Shown here piece by piece: positions 42,787 through 52,140 of a stretch of DNA of 64,000 nucleotides. The position numbers and the translations under genes were made by a program. The stretch is from Halosimplex halophilum. GTDB taxonomy: Archaea > Halobacteriota > Halobacteria > Halobacteriales > Haloarculaceae. Position 1 is the stretch's first letter. Each line of letters opens with the position of its first letter. The notes beneath the pieces are model-generated. The model saw only the letters and a list, made by a program, of their open reading frames with translations, had not been told where the DNA came from and did not search any database. The stretch spans positions 682,001 to 746,000 of the forward strand of contig NZ_SRHV01000005.1 of NCBI RefSeq assembly GCF_004698125.1, given 5' to 3'.

Positions 42787-43487
42787 TGGAGGAGAGCGTC
42801 TCCGGCTTCAAGACCCGCGGCGGGTGGGTCGACGCGGTCGAACACGGCGAGCGCATCGTCCGCGCGCTGAAGGACCTGCGGGAGGACGGCGAGGACGGCG
42901 TGTCGCTGGCCGCTCTCGACGAGTTCGACGAGTGGCGACCCAAGAGCCACGAACGGCTCGACGAGGACGTCAACGCCAAGACGGCGGACCAGGCCAGCGT
43001 CAAGGAGGGCGAGGGCGAGAAGGCCGGCAAGGACCCCGACGAGGACCTGCAGACCGCCGGCGAGAAGCTCACCGAGTCCTACGAGAACCTCGAAGACGAG
43101 GACACCGACGCGGCGGTCGACAAGTGGGGCGAGTCGCTGGACTACGTGGCGCGGGCGGCCGACTCCGCCGGCCGAAAGGCCGTCCGGAAGGTCGAGGACG
43201 CCGTCTACCGCAACGTGATGACCCAGATCGCGCCCTACTACTTCGACAACGAGCTGATCAGCGCGAACCTCCAGCGGGTGTCGGGGGACGACCGACCGGA
43301 GTACGTCTTCGAGATCAACGTCAACGACGACGACCTGAAGATCAAGGTGTCGAACAAGCTCGCCGACTACGAGTCGACGGTCGACCGCTGGCACGTCGAC
43401 ACCGAGAAGGTCACCGAGGCGGCCGAGGCCGCCGAGGGCGTCGAGGCGCCCGACCCCGATAGCGAGGCTGACGCCGAGACGACCTGA
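42786..43487 (+). CDS. Haloarchaeal protein of unknown function (DUF5828-like)
   Basis: 233 residues from the ATG at 42786. Very acidic and helical, with a disordered linker (~70-100) rich in Glu, Asp and Lys, a conserved-looking middle (DAVYRNVMTQIAPYYFDNELISANLQR) and a beta-rich end (YVFEINVNDDDLKIKVSNKL). I associate it with DUF5828 from memory. Function unknown; co-translated with the small CxxC protein. Confidence 0.7.
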   Translation: MEESVSGFKTRGGWVDAVEHGERIVRALKDLREDGEDGVSLAALDEFDEWRPKSHERLDEDVNAKTADQASVKEGEGEKAGKDPDEDLQTAGEKLTESYENLEDEDTDAAVDKWGESLDYVARAADSAGRKAVRKVEDAVYRNVMTQIAPYYFDNELISANLQRVSGDDRPEYVFEINVNDDDLKIKVSNKLADYESTVDRWHVDTEKVTEAAEAAEGVEAPDPDSEADAETT

Positions 43488-43580
43488 GCGGGGGCCGGCG
43501 GTCTCCCGACCGGCGCGCCCGTCCGCCGAATCCGCCGCAGTCGGCAAGCTATTAAGGCGACGACCGGTAGCCGTGGCCAG

Positions 43581-44753
43581 ATGGCATCGCTGGCGATACT
43601 GGTTGTCGCGGCCCTGGCGAGTCTGTTCATGGCGTGGGCGATCGGCGCCGGGTCGTCGGGGTCGACCCCCTTCGCCCCCGCCGTCGGGGCCAACGCGATC
43701 TCGGTGATGCGGGCCGGCTTCATCGTCGGGATCCTCGGGCTCGCGGGGGCGGTCCTGCAGGGGGCCAACGTCACCGAGGCGGTCGGGCAGGAACTGATCC
43801 GCGGCGTCACGCTCTCGCCGACGGCCGCCGTGGTCGGCCTGCTGACCGCCGCGACGCTGGTCGCGGTCGGCGTCTTCGCGGGCTACCCGATCGCGACCGC
43901 GTTCACCGTCACCGGCGCGGTCGTCGGGGTCGGACTCGCGCTGGGGGGCGACCCCGCGTGGGCCAAGTACCGCCAGATCGCCGCGCTGTGGCTCGCCGTC
44001 CCGTTCGTGGGCGGCGGCATCGCCTACGGCACCGCCCGCCTGCTCAGGAGCGACGGCGTCCCCGAACGGCTGGCGGTCCCAGCGCTGGCCGGCCTCGTCG
44101 GGGTCATCCTCGCCAACGTCGAGTTCGTCTTCCTCGGCCCGCCCGGCGAGCAGGCCTCCCTCGTCTCCTCGGCGGTCGGCGCCATCGGCGCGTCCCCGCT
44201 CGTCGTCCGCGCGGCCGTCTCGCTGCTGGTCGCCGTCTGTACCGCCTTCGCCCTCTGGTGGGACGTGCGCGAGGACAGCGAGCGCGGGCAGCGGCACTTC
44301 CTGCTCGTGCTGGGCGGCCTCGTCGCCTTCTCCGCGGGCGGGAGCCAGGTCGGCCTCGCGATCGGGCCGCTGGTCCCCCTGCTCGACCCGTTCGACCTCC
44401 CCATCGTCGCCGTCCTCGTCGGCGGCGGCCTCGGCCTCCTGGTCGGCTCCTGGACCGGCGCGCCGCGGATGATCAAGGCCATCTCGCAGGACTACTCCTC
44501 GCTCGGTCCACGGCGGTCGATCGCGGCGCTCATCCCCTCGTTCGCCATCGCCCAGACCGCCGTCTTCTTCGGCATCCCCGTCTCGTTCAACGAGATCATC
44601 GTCTCCGCCATCGTCGGCAGCGGCTACGCCGCCGGCAACAGCGCCGTCAGCAAGGAGAAGATGCTCAAGACCGTCGCCGCCTGGGTCGGCTCGCTGGTGC
44701 TGGCGCTGGGCGTCAGCTACGGTGCCTTCGCCGCCGTCGACGCCGTTGTGTGA
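43581..44753 (+). CDS. Inorganic phosphate transporter (PitA family)
   Basis: 390 residues, about ten membrane helices. GANAISVMRAGFIVGILGLAGAVLQG near the start and GSGYAAGNSAVSKEKMLKTVAAW near the end are the repeated PHO4/Pit signatures. It takes up phosphate with a cation (Na+ or H+). Normal length with an internal pseudo-repeat. It stands alone and converges with a small RHH gene. Confidence 0.9.
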   Translation: MASLAILVVAALASLFMAWAIGAGSSGSTPFAPAVGANAISVMRAGFIVGILGLAGAVLQGANVTEAVGQELIRGVTLSPTAAVVGLLTAATLVAVGVFAGYPIATAFTVTGAVVGVGLALGGDPAWAKYRQIAALWLAVPFVGGGIAYGTARLLRSDGVPERLAVPALAGLVGVILANVEFVFLGPPGEQASLVSSAVGAIGASPLVVRAAVSLLVAVCTAFALWWDVREDSERGQRHFLLVLGGLVAFSAGGSQVGLAIGPLVPLLDPFDLPIVAVLVGGGLGLLVGSWTGAPRMIKAISQDYSSLGPRRSIAALIPSFAIAQTAVFFGIPVSFNEIIVSAIVGSGYAAGNSAVSKEKMLKTVAAWVGSLVLALGVSYGAFAAVDAVV

Positions 44754-44769
44754 CGCTTCCCGTTCCTCC

Positions 44770-44895
44770 TCAGGAGAGGTCCGGGACGTCGCTACCCCGG
44801 AGGAGCAGTTCGCGCCAGGTCAGCTCCTGTTCGTCCTTGATCTCGGTGAGCCGTTCCAGTTCCGCCTCGCTGACCTCGATGCTGAGCTGTGGCAT
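44770..44895 (-). CDS. Tiny ribbon-helix-helix-like protein (41 residues)
   Basis: Reads MPQLSIEVSEAELERLTEIK followed by DEQELTWRELLLRGS. A short beta strand (QLSIEV) then two helices is the CopG/MetJ-like RHH plan seen in VapB-type antitoxins. Too short for most gene finders. No toxin gene is adjacent, so it may be an orphan antitoxin or a small regulator. Confidence 0.6.
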   Translation of the reverse strand: MPQLSIEVSEAELERLTEIKDEQELTWRELLLRGSDVPDLS

Positions 44896-45051
44896 CCCAC
44901 GCGGCGGTACCGGCCACCGACACTTAGGTTTCGTCGCCGACCGCCGCGCGGAGCGCCCGCTGGCGAGAACGGTTCCGTGAGTCGAGTCAACGCGTCCCAG
45001 GGGCCGGCAGAGAAAGAGGCTCCGCGAACGCCTCGACCGGAGGTCGGGGGC

Positions 45052-45438
45052 TTACTCCTCGTCGCCGAGCAGGTCGGCGGGGTCGTCGCCGCCGCGTTCG
45101 GTGATCTGGGCGTTGATCTGGCGGGTCGCCTCGCCGACCTCGCGGCCGCGGACGGTGACCCGCTTGCGCTCGCCGTCGCGCTCCGGGTCGTAGCCCGTGC
45201 CGCCTTCGAGCATGATCTGCTTGAGTTCGGTGCCGCGCACGTCGTCGCGCATCGGGCGGCCGGTCTCGTCGGAGCCGCCGGTGATCTCCAGGGTGAACCC
45301 GGAGAGGCCGACGCTTCCCCCGTCGACCTCCTCACCGATCTCGCGGCCGATGAAGCGGTTCGCGTCCTGTCCGTCCACGTCGACCTGGTAGGTGTGGCCG
45401 TCCTCCGGGTCGGAGACGGCGACCGTGAAATCTGCCAT
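45052..45438 (-). CDS. rps6e: 30S ribosomal protein S6e
   Basis: 128 residues from the ATG at 45438. [20 protein letters not shown] and [40 protein letters not shown] are the S6e signature. It is part of the small subunit and is an archaeal/eukaryotic-type protein. The high acidity is typical of haloarchaeal ribosomal proteins. It stands next to a GNAT gene on the same strand. Confidence 0.93.
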   Translation of the reverse strand: MADFTVAVSDPEDGHTYQVDVDGQDANRFIGREIGEEVDGGSVGLSGFTLEITGGSDETGRPMRDDVRGTELKQIMLEGGTGYDPERDGERKRVTVRGREVGEATRQINAQITERGGDDPADLLGDEE

Positions 45439-45529
45439 ACCCGGTCGAACTCGGCGCGCGTTCAAAAGCCCGTCGGAACGCCTCCTCGGAACGTCCCGGT
45501 CGGCGACGCCCTCGAACGGACCGGGCGCG

Positions 45530-45988
45530 TCAGTCGCCACACCCCTCCTTCAGGTCCAGCGTGAACCCGGTCTTGGCCTCGCGGTCGAACCCGCAGGACT
45601 CGTAGAAGTCGTGTTTCCACGCCTCGTCCGACCCCGTCAGGAGCATCACCTTGTAGCAGTCGCGCTCGCGCGCCCGCTCGACCGCGGCCTCGACGCACCG
45701 CGTTCCGAATCCCTCGCCCCGGTAGCCCTCGCGGGTCACGACGTTCTCGACCAGCGCGAACGGTCGAGCGCCCCTCGTCAGGTTCCTCGTCACCGACAGC
45801 AGGCAGGTGGCGACGAGCCGACCCTCGTGCTCGACGACCACGACGTCGAGCGTCCCGTCGTCGACCATCCCGTCCCACAGGTCGGCCACCGCCTCGGGCG
45901 CGAGTTCGGGGTCGTCGGGGTTGAGCTGCCGGTAGAGTTCGAGCAGTTCCTCCAGTTCGTCGCGGCGAGCGGATCTGACCGTGGCCAT
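45530..45988 (-). CDS. GNAT-family N-acetyltransferase
   Basis: 152 residues from the ATG at 45988. The GNAT fold is visible: the N-terminal helices, the [16 protein letters not shown] strands, and the acetyl-CoA motif [23 protein letters not shown] followed by YKVMLLTGS and FYESCGF. Substrate unknown. Frame and start agree with the upstream spacer and the divergent small membrane gene. Confidence 0.88.
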   Translation of the reverse strand: MATVRSARRDELEELLELYRQLNPDDPELAPEAVADLWDGMVDDGTLDVVVVEHEGRLVATCLLSVTRNLTRGARPFALVENVVTREGYRGEGFGTRCVEAAVERARERDCYKVMLLTGSDEAWKHDFYESCGFDREAKTGFTLDLKEGCGD

Positions 45989-46091
45989 CGGCGTCCGGTT
46001 GGGCCTGCGGGCGTCTCCGGGATGAAACGCGGTGGTCCACGGCGGCGAGGCGGACGAAAATACCTTGACAGGTCGTTCCGAACGACCCTCC

Positions 46092-46319
46092 ATGTCCGGC
46101 TGGTCCCCGCCGACGCTCCCGCGCGAGCTGCTCGCGGCGTTCGGCGCCGCCTACGTCCTCGTCATCGCCTACGCCCTGCTCATCCAAAGGGCGCTCCTCC
46201 TGGGACTGCTGCCGGGCGTGCTTCTCGTCGGCGCGTACCTGCTGTGGCGGGTCGCCGCCGCCGTCGAGGCCATCGCCGACGGCGTCCAGCGGATCGCCGA
46301 ACAGATGGAGCGGGAGTAG
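46092..46319 (+). CDS. Small membrane protein, 75 residues
   Basis: 75 residues from the ATG at 46092. Two hydrophobic segments (~14-30 and ~34-54) and an amphipathic C-terminal helix (VEAIADGVQRIAEQMERE). Unknown function, divergent from the GNAT gene. Confidence 0.65.
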   Translation: MSGWSPPTLPRELLAAFGAAYVLVIAYALLIQRALLLGLLPGVLLVGAYLLWRVAAAVEAIADGVQRIAEQMERE

Positions 46320-46329
46320 CGGCGCCGGC

Positions 46330-46761
46330 TCACGCCCGCTGGACGCCCACCACCGTCGAGACGCGGGCGTTCTCCTTCAGGCGGAGCCCCGCGCCGCCGA
46401 CCGACAGCGGCACCCGACCGAGTTCCGACAGTTCCAGCGTCGGGTGGAAGGCGCCGCGGGCGGCCACGGCGTCGCGCGTCTGCACCCGGGCGACCGAGTC
46501 GTCGGGAAGTGCCAGCGACTCGTTGTACGCGACCAGGTACTGTCCGGCGTCGAGGTGCCACCACTGGTAGTCGTCGTCCTCGTTCCGGAACTGGCGGTCG
46601 TGGGGTTCCACTTCGGCGGCCTCCAGTTCGCCCCCGCCGAAGTCCACCCGACCGGGCTCGGCGACCTCGTAGACCTCCGTGACCGTCAGGTCGAGGCCGC
46701 GTCCCTCGGTCTGGGTCGGCTCGTGGACGATCCCGTCGACGAACGCCGTCAGGTCCGTCAT
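46330..46761 (-). CDS. dCTP deaminase/dUTPase-family protein
   Basis: 143 residues from the ATG at 46761. The C-terminal part, DSVARVQTRDAVAARGAFHPTLELSELGRVPLSV, follows the dUTPase/dCTP-deaminase beta-jelly-roll pattern, with RxxxARxG. The exact catalytic residues are not clear enough to decide between deaminase and hydrolase. Such proteins keep uracil out of DNA. Confidence 0.65.
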   Translation of the reverse strand: MTDLTAFVDGIVHEPTQTEGRGLDLTVTEVYEVAEPGRVDFGGGELEAAEVEPHDRQFRNEDDDYQWWHLDAGQYLVAYNESLALPDDSVARVQTRDAVAARGAFHPTLELSELGRVPLSVGGAGLRLKENARVSTVVGVQRA

Positions 46762-46937
46762 ACCCGGGGATGGGGCCGCTCGTCTCAAAAGCGTGGGGCC
46801 GGCCGGGACCCGCAGTCGACGGCGAGCGCTGAGCGCCCTCGCCGCGCTCGCGGTCGCCGGCTCCGAAGTGACCTGTGCCGACCGCGCTCGTCCGGCGCGG
46901 CCGTATCGCTTAACCGTCGCCGCCGCGAGCGGCCGGT

Positions 46938-47720
46938 ATGCACCTCTCGGCATCGACCTGGCCCGAGGCCGACGCCGTCGAGACGGACCTGGCCGTCCTG
47001 CCGGTCGGCAGCACCGAACAGCACGGCCCCCACGCCCCGCTCGGGACGGACGCGCTGACCGCCGAGGCCGTCGCCGAGGCCGGCGTCGAGGCGTACGACG
47101 GCGAGGTCGTCGTCGCCCCCGCGGTCCCGGTCGGCGTCGCCGAGGAACACCGCGACTTCGCCGGGACGCTGTGGGTGAGCGAGGACACCTTCCGCGACTA
47201 CGTCCGCGAGACGGTCGACAGTCTCGCCCACCACGGCTGGGACCGCGTCGTCGTCGTCAACGGCCACGGCGGCAACGTCGGCCCCCTGCGGGAGGTCTGC
47301 GGTCGGGTCAGCCGCCACGACGACGCCTACGCCGTCCCCTTCACCTGGTTCGACGCCGTCGACCTCGACCGCGACTGGACCGGCGACCCCGCGGCGCCGC
47401 CGGTCGATCTCGACGCGATCGGGATGGGCCACGGCGGCCCCGTCGAAACCGCGCTCGTGCGCGCGATCGACTCCGACCTCGTGCGCGACGACCGGCTCGA
47501 CGACGCCGCGGCGGGCGCCGCCGACGGCTGGGGCGAGTGGGTGAGCGGCACCAACCTCGCCTACGACTCGGCGGAGTTCTCGGAGAACGGAACGGTGGGC
47601 GACCCCCGCGACGGGACCGGGGCGCTCGGGGAGTGGCTGCGCGAGCGGGCGGCCGAGCGACTGGCGACGCTGCTGGACGCGGTCGCGAGGCGGGACCTGT
47701 CGCGGCCCGACCGGCGCTGA
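46938..47720 (+). CDS. Creatininase-family amidohydrolase
   Basis: 260 residues. STEQHGPHAPLGTD (E27, H29, D38) and VVVNGHGGN followed by GMGHGGPVETAL carry the metal-binding residues of the creatininase family. In archaea a member (ArfB) removes formate from a pyrimidine intermediate of riboflavin and F420 synthesis, and this could be that enzyme; other members cleave peptides or creatinine. Assignment to ArfB is inference. Confidence 0.8.
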   Translation: MHLSASTWPEADAVETDLAVLPVGSTEQHGPHAPLGTDALTAEAVAEAGVEAYDGEVVVAPAVPVGVAEEHRDFAGTLWVSEDTFRDYVRETVDSLAHHGWDRVVVVNGHGGNVGPLREVCGRVSRHDDAYAVPFTWFDAVDLDRDWTGDPAAPPVDLDAIGMGHGGPVETALVRAIDSDLVRDDRLDDAAAGAADGWGEWVSGTNLAYDSAEFSENGTVGDPRDGTGALGEWLRERAAERLATLLDAVARRDLSRPDRR

Positions 47721-47744
47721 CCGGCGGCCCGGACCGGACTCGCC

Positions 47745-48215
47745 TCAGGCCTCGGCTTCCTCGGCGTCCGCGTCGGCCTCGGCGTCCGCTTCCTCCTCGG
47801 TCTCGTCGTCGGCGTCCGCCTCGTCGGCCTCGAACTCCTCCAGGGCGCTGCGGAGCTGCGGGACCGTACTCGCCAGCTCGCTGACCTCCTCGTGGGCCGC
47901 GGTCACGTCGTCGACCAGGTCCTCGACGGCCTCGATCTCCTCGGCGAGGTCGTCGGCGTCCTCGAAGGCGTCGGCGCGCTCGCCCATCGTGTACCACTTC
48001 TTGGCGTCGACGAGGTGGTCCTCGGCGTCCTCCACGTCCAGCGCCGACCGGAGCGCGTTCAGCACGCCCAGCGTGTTGTCGGCGTCGACCTCCCAGATCG
48101 CGTCGGCCTCCGGCAGCGCCGCGCGGGCCTCCGAGAGGCTCGCCTCCACGTCCTCGCGCATCTCGCTGGCCGCGTCCTCGAACAGGTCGTCGTCGTCGAA
48201 GGTCGCTTGACTCAT
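47745..48215 (-). CDS. Acidic helical haloarchaeal protein
   Basis: 156 residues, almost all helical with heptad-like leucine/alanine spacing (EIEAVEDLVDDVTAAHEEVSEL) suggesting a coiled coil, and a low-complexity Glu/Asp/Ala tail. I think of DUF5790, but not with certainty. No motif for an activity. Confidence 0.7.
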   Translation of the reverse strand: MSQATFDDDDLFEDAASEMREDVEASLSEARAALPEADAIWEVDADNTLGVLNALRSALDVEDAEDHLVDAKKWYTMGERADAFEDADDLAEEIEAVEDLVDDVTAAHEEVSELASTVPQLRSALEEFEADEADADDETEEEADAEADADAEEAEA

Positions 48216-48361
48216 GTCTCCCCCTTCGGCCCCGTCCCGTTTAAAAACACGCCTGGAACCGAAAGTGAAACTCGACCGTAGCGGCGTCGACCGGAGCGAT
48301 ACCGCCGGTCCGCCCGATCAGTTACGGTCCGCCGGTATCGATCCCGGCCAGACGGGCGGAC

Positions 48362-49534
48362 TCACCGCCGGTCGTCGCCGTCGCTGTCTCCGCGGTCGAC
48401 GTTCCAGTCGTCGCCGTCGGTTCCGCCGTCGTCACCGGGTCCCGAGCCGCCCGGGTCGTCGTCGGCCGGAGCGTCGGCGGTCCCGTTCCCGGTATCGTTG
48501 TCGTCGCTGTCGCCGCCGTCCGTCCGGACGGCCGCGCGGGCGTCGGGGACCACGTCGAACGCGGGTTCGACGTCGCCGAGGACGAACAGGGCGTAGTAGC
48601 GCAGGAACGTCTGGAAGGGCACCTGGATCAGCAGCGCACCGACGAACACGAGCAGGCCGTACAGGAGCACGAGCACCAGGACCACCGCCGCGGCGGCGGT
48701 CCCGCCGCCGGCCATCGCGAGGGCGAACCCGAGCGGCGCGCCGACGACCAGGAACGGGATAGCGAGCGCGATCAGCAACAGGACGAGCAGGAACCCCACG
48801 GCCATCGAGACGCCGATCCCGAGCAGAACGGAGAGGAGGAGGTAGGCGAGAAACTCCAGGGGCTCGTCGGTCAGCGTCCCCCCGAAGCGCCGCCACGCCG
48901 AGAGGACGCCCCGGTCCTCCGCGAGCATCACCGGGACGACGAAGACGGTCGTGAACCCGAGCAGTATCCCGAGGATCAGGGCGCCGACGCCCAGCACCGG
49001 GATCGCGAGGATCACGACGGTCAGGATCGTCCCGTCGTTCCAGGCGGTCGGCGGCCACCCGCCCATCGACGCGCCGACACCGAGCAGTGTCGCCGCGGCC
49101 GTCGCGATCGCCACGACCCACACGGTCAGCCGGAAGCCGAACAGCCGGAGGCCGCGCCGCCAGTACCGCCGGACCGACCGGCGCAGCCGCACCTCCTCGT
49201 CGCGCAGCGCGGCGACGAACGCGAACTCCATCGTCGCGCCGACCACCGAGTACAGCAGGAAGGCGACGACCCCGAGGACGGCGATCCCGACGATCAGCGC
49301 GATCAGCTCGGGCGTCAACTCGGGCGCGATGTCGGGCGCGCCGGGGCCCGGTTCGGGGGCGTCGGCGTCGCCGCCGAAGTTCGTGGTCGGCGCGCCTGGG
49401 AAGGAGAGGCCGGCGCCGCCGACGAAGAACATCACCACCGCGAGCCGGAACCACCGCACGCGGTCGACCGGCGTGAGGAACCGCTTGGTCGCCTTGATGG
49501 CGTCCTCGATATCGTTCAGGGCGGCGAGGGACAT
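48362..49534 (-). CDS. Multi-pass membrane protein with acidic disordered tail
   Basis: 390 residues from the ATG at 49534. MSLAALNDIEDAIKATKRFLTPVDRVRWFRLAVVMFF starts the membrane part, with about six helices. A Gly/Asp-rich tail (~345-390) is disordered. The DAIKATK start followed by a helix resembles the haloarchaeal DUF7544 type (name from memory). Function unknown. Confidence 0.72.
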   Translation of the reverse strand: MSLAALNDIEDAIKATKRFLTPVDRVRWFRLAVVMFFVGGAGLSFPGAPTTNFGGDADAPEPGPGAPDIAPELTPELIALIVGIAVLGVVAFLLYSVVGATMEFAFVAALRDEEVRLRRSVRRYWRRGLRLFGFRLTVWVVAIATAAATLLGVGASMGGWPPTAWNDGTILTVVILAIPVLGVGALILGILLGFTTVFVVPVMLAEDRGVLSAWRRFGGTLTDEPLEFLAYLLLSVLLGIGVSMAVGFLLVLLLIALAIPFLVVGAPLGFALAMAGGGTAAAAVVLVLVLLYGLLVFVGALLIQVPFQTFLRYYALFVLGDVEPAFDVVPDARAAVRTDGGDSDDNDTGNGTADAPADDDPGGSGPGDDGGTDGDDWNVDRGDSDGDDRR

Positions 49535-49625
49535 ACCGGACCGGTTGTCCGCCCAGTCACATATCTCTCGTGGTCGGTTCGGCGCCTCGCCGGTCCCCGA
49601 CACCCCGGCCCGGTACCACCGACGG

Positions 49626-49979
49626 TCAGGAATCGGGAGCCACGTCGACGACGCGCATGAGCGGGTAACCGTCCTGCATATCCATCCGCGTCCGGACCTC
49701 GGTCCCCTCGTAGTCGATCGTCATCTCGACCTCGACGAACCGGCCGGTCAGCTCCGTGTACTCGGCGGTCGAGTCGGCCAGCTCGGCCGCCAGGTCGTCG
49801 ACCAGCACGTCGACGGTGACCGACTCGCAGTACGGCTGGTTCTCGATGGCCTCCTCCATCGCGCGGGCGAGGCTGTCGGCGCTCGCCGGGCTGACCGGCG
49901 TGCCGGCGAACTGGTGGTACAGCGACCCGAACTTGATGCCCGCCTCGAAGCAGGCCGTCTGGGCGTCGGTGGCGTCCAT
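49626..49979 (-). CDS. mptD: Archaeal dihydroneopterin aldolase (MptD type)
   Basis: 117 residues. FEAGIKFGSLYHQFAGTPVSP and AMEEAIENQPYCESVTVDV match the archaeal MptD family, which is unrelated to bacterial FolB. It cleaves dihydroneopterin to the pterin aldehyde precursor of the C1 carrier. Haloarchaea, with FolD in this window, use tetrahydrofolate, so this is a folate gene here. The gene stands alone. Confidence 0.85.
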   Translation of the reverse strand: MDATDAQTACFEAGIKFGSLYHQFAGTPVSPASADSLARAMEEAIENQPYCESVTVDVLVDDLAAELADSTAEYTELTGRFVEVEMTIDYEGTEVRTRMDMQDGYPLMRVVDVAPDS

Positions 49980-50106
49980 ACCGGCCGCTGGGTCGCCCGG
50001 GAGTAATGGGTGTCGGGTGCTGGCAACGACCCGTCACGTGCAGACTGACGGCCCGGGACTGTAGCTCAAAAAAAAAACAAAGTGTGTGGATGCGGATGTT
50101 TGACGC

Positions 50107-50613
50107 GTGCCATTCGACATCGCTGATAGGATCCGCGGTGGCCTCGGGCCCTCGGACGACTCCGGGGTATCGTTCGAAGACGTGGACCGGCCGGACGACG
50201 TGACTGTCGAGCGTGTCACGACCGATCTCACGAACGCAGTAGCGAACGGCGACCTCGCAGTCGAGGACACTGGGTTCGACGGCGAGTCGGACCTTCTCGG
50301 AGCCGTCGAACCGATCGTCCGGGATTACCGCGAGTACCACGACTCGATCGACTCCTTGGTCCAGGTCCAGACGGCGTGGGAATCTGATACCCCCGATACG
50401 GACTCGGGTACGACCGACGAGCCGGAGGGCGACGAGGTTGTCGAAGCGCTCGACCGACACACGTCGAAGATCGTGTCGCTACTGGAAGGGTTCGGAGAGA
50501 CTGAACCGTTGAGATGGACGCGCGCCTACGCCAACCGGTATCCCTATTTCGGCTGCCTCGTCGAATACGTCTTCGCGTATCGCGAGCTCGAGGACCGGGA
50601 CTACTTCGAGTGA
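50107..50613 (+). CDS. Unknown protein, probable partner of the Hsp70-like protein
   Basis: 168 residues from the GTG at 50107. Acidic, mostly helical, with ATG-free start and an A-rich tract (50069-50077) upstream that may be the promoter. No family recognised. It is followed after 81 bases by the divergent Hsp70 gene on the same strand. A nucleotide-exchange or recruiting role is possible but only from position. Confidence 0.6.
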   Translation: MPFDIADRIRGGLGPSDDSGVSFEDVDRPDDVTVERVTTDLTNAVANGDLAVEDTGFDGESDLLGAVEPIVRDYREYHDSIDSLVQVQTAWESDTPDTDSGTTDEPEGDEVVEALDRHTSKIVSLLEGFGETEPLRWTRAYANRYPYFGCLVEYVFAYRELEDRDYFE

Positions 50614-50694
50614 CGGGCCGGACGGAACTCCGGCTGGGCGGGTCAACACTGGCCACACCGTATGATTTTTACTGTCGTTTCGTATACTGATAGT

Positions 50695-52140
50695 GTGTCT
50701 GATCGGAAGTTTCTCGGTCTCGATTTCGGCACGCGCCGGTGCGGAATGGCGGTGTACGGAGACGGTCGACCGGAGCTCGTGGCCGCCGGTAGCCGGAACG
50801 GGGGCGTGAGTTCTATCGTCGCGCGGTCCGGCGACGGGCAACCGGAACCGGGACAGCCCGACACCGAGCCCGTTCCGTCGGACCGACGCGCTCGCTCGGC
50901 GAAGCGACTGCTCGTCGAAGCCGATCTGGCGGACGAACTGCCGGAGGCGCTACGCCCGGTAGCTACGGTCTTGCGACGGGTCAAGACGACCGCCGAAGAG
51001 CGACTCGGTACCGAGATGCCCCACCTCGTCATGGCCGTACCGACGCGGCTGAGCGTCCGACGCCGGAAGTTGCTGGCCGACGTCGCGGAAGTCGTGGGGT
51101 TCTCCCGGATGCATCCTCTCGACGAGACGACAGCGGCCGTGATGGCGTACGGACACGGGACCGAAGCGAACGGAACCGTTCTGGCGATGGATGTCGGTGC
51201 CCGGACGGTCAGTACGTCGCTCGTCGATATCAACGGCGGTGCGTACGAAGTCCTCGCCACGACCGGCGAGCTACATTTCGGCGGGGACGACTGGGACGAA
51301 GCGGTCGTGGACTGGGCCATCGACCGAACCGGTGTCGAGACAGTCCCCGATTCGGCGCGGTCTCGGCTCCGGGAACAGGCGGAGCGCGCCAAACGTGACC
51401 TGGCTGTGCACGAACAGACGGAGGTGACGGTTCCGACCGACGGGCGGAACCGCCAGTTGACACTCACGCGGTCGAAGTTCGAACACGTGACCACGTCCCT
51501 CACGGGTCGGCTCACTGACCAGCTGCGGCAGGTGTGTAGTGATGCCGGTGTCACGCCGCAGGAGATCGACGAAGTCGTGCTCACCGGACAGACGGCACGG
51601 CTCCCACAGGTTCGGTCGACTGTCACCGAGTTCGCGGGCAGTGAACCGACTGACGGGATCGACCCCGAGACGGCCGTCGCGCGCGGGATTGCAGTTCAAG
51701 CCGGCGTCTACGGCGGCCGGTGTGACGATGTCGTGGCGCTCCCGTCCCACGGGACCGCAATCGGCATTAGATCCGGCGACGGGGCGTTCCAGCCGGTTCT
51801 CGAACAGGACGTGACGTTCCCGACTTCGGAGACAGTGGTGGGCACGACCAGTTCCGACGACGCCTCGGCCATGCGTTTCGACGTGTACCAGGGCAACCGC
51901 GATGCCGTCACCGAAAACGAGCTGATCGGCTCGTTCCGAGTGGCGGGTCTCCCTTCGGCGCCGAGCGGCAAACCGGACGTAGAGCTATCCTTCCATCTCG
52001 ACGAGCGCGGACTGCTCCACGTCGACGCCGAAGAGACCGCACTCGAGACAGCGACCGAGGTCACTGTCGAGGGAGATATCGGACTCTCGGACAGGGAACG
52101 GAAGGAACTGGAGACGTGGCTCACTGAGCGGGATCGCTGA
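50695..52140 (+). CDS. Divergent Hsp70 (DnaK-like) chaperone
   Basis: 481 residues from the GTG at 50695; an ATG at 50662 adds 11. GLDFGTRRCGMAVY is the phosphate-1 motif, VLAMDVGARTVSTSLV phosphate 2 and EVVLTGQTARLPQVRSTV the adenosine motif; ELHFGGDDWDEAVVDW and DPETAVARGIAVQAG complete the ATPase fold. The C-terminal part is a short beta substrate domain without the helical lid. It differs from the main DnaK and lacks a dnaJ or grpE neighbour. TATGATTTTTA lies ~30 bases before the GTG. Confidence 0.85.
   Translation: MSDRKFLGLDFGTRRCGMAVYGDGRPELVAAGSRNGGVSSIVARSGDGQPEPGQPDTEPVPSDRRARSAKRLLVEADLADELPEALRPVATVLRRVKTTAEERLGTEMPHLVMAVPTRLSVRRRKLLADVAEVVGFSRMHPLDETTAAVMAYGHGTEANGTVLAMDVGARTVSTSLVDINGGAYEVLATTGELHFGGDDWDEAVVDWAIDRTGVETVPDSARSRLREQAERAKRDLAVHEQTEVTVPTDGRNRQLTLTRSKFEHVTTSLTGRLTDQLRQVCSDAGVTPQEIDEVVLTGQTARLPQVRSTVTEFAGSEPTDGIDPETAVARGIAVQAGVYGGRCDDVVALPSHGTAIGIRSGDGAFQPVLEQDVTFPTSETVVGTTSSDDASAMRFDVYQGNRDAVTENELIGSFRVAGLPSAPSGKPDVELSFHLDERGLLHVDAEETALETATEVTVEGDIGLSDRERKELETWLTERDR

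Noticed and set aside
50068-50082. Poly-A tract as a terminator
   Set aside because: Its position before a plus-strand gene and away from any minus-strand gene end fits a promoter-proximal A-tract better than a terminator.
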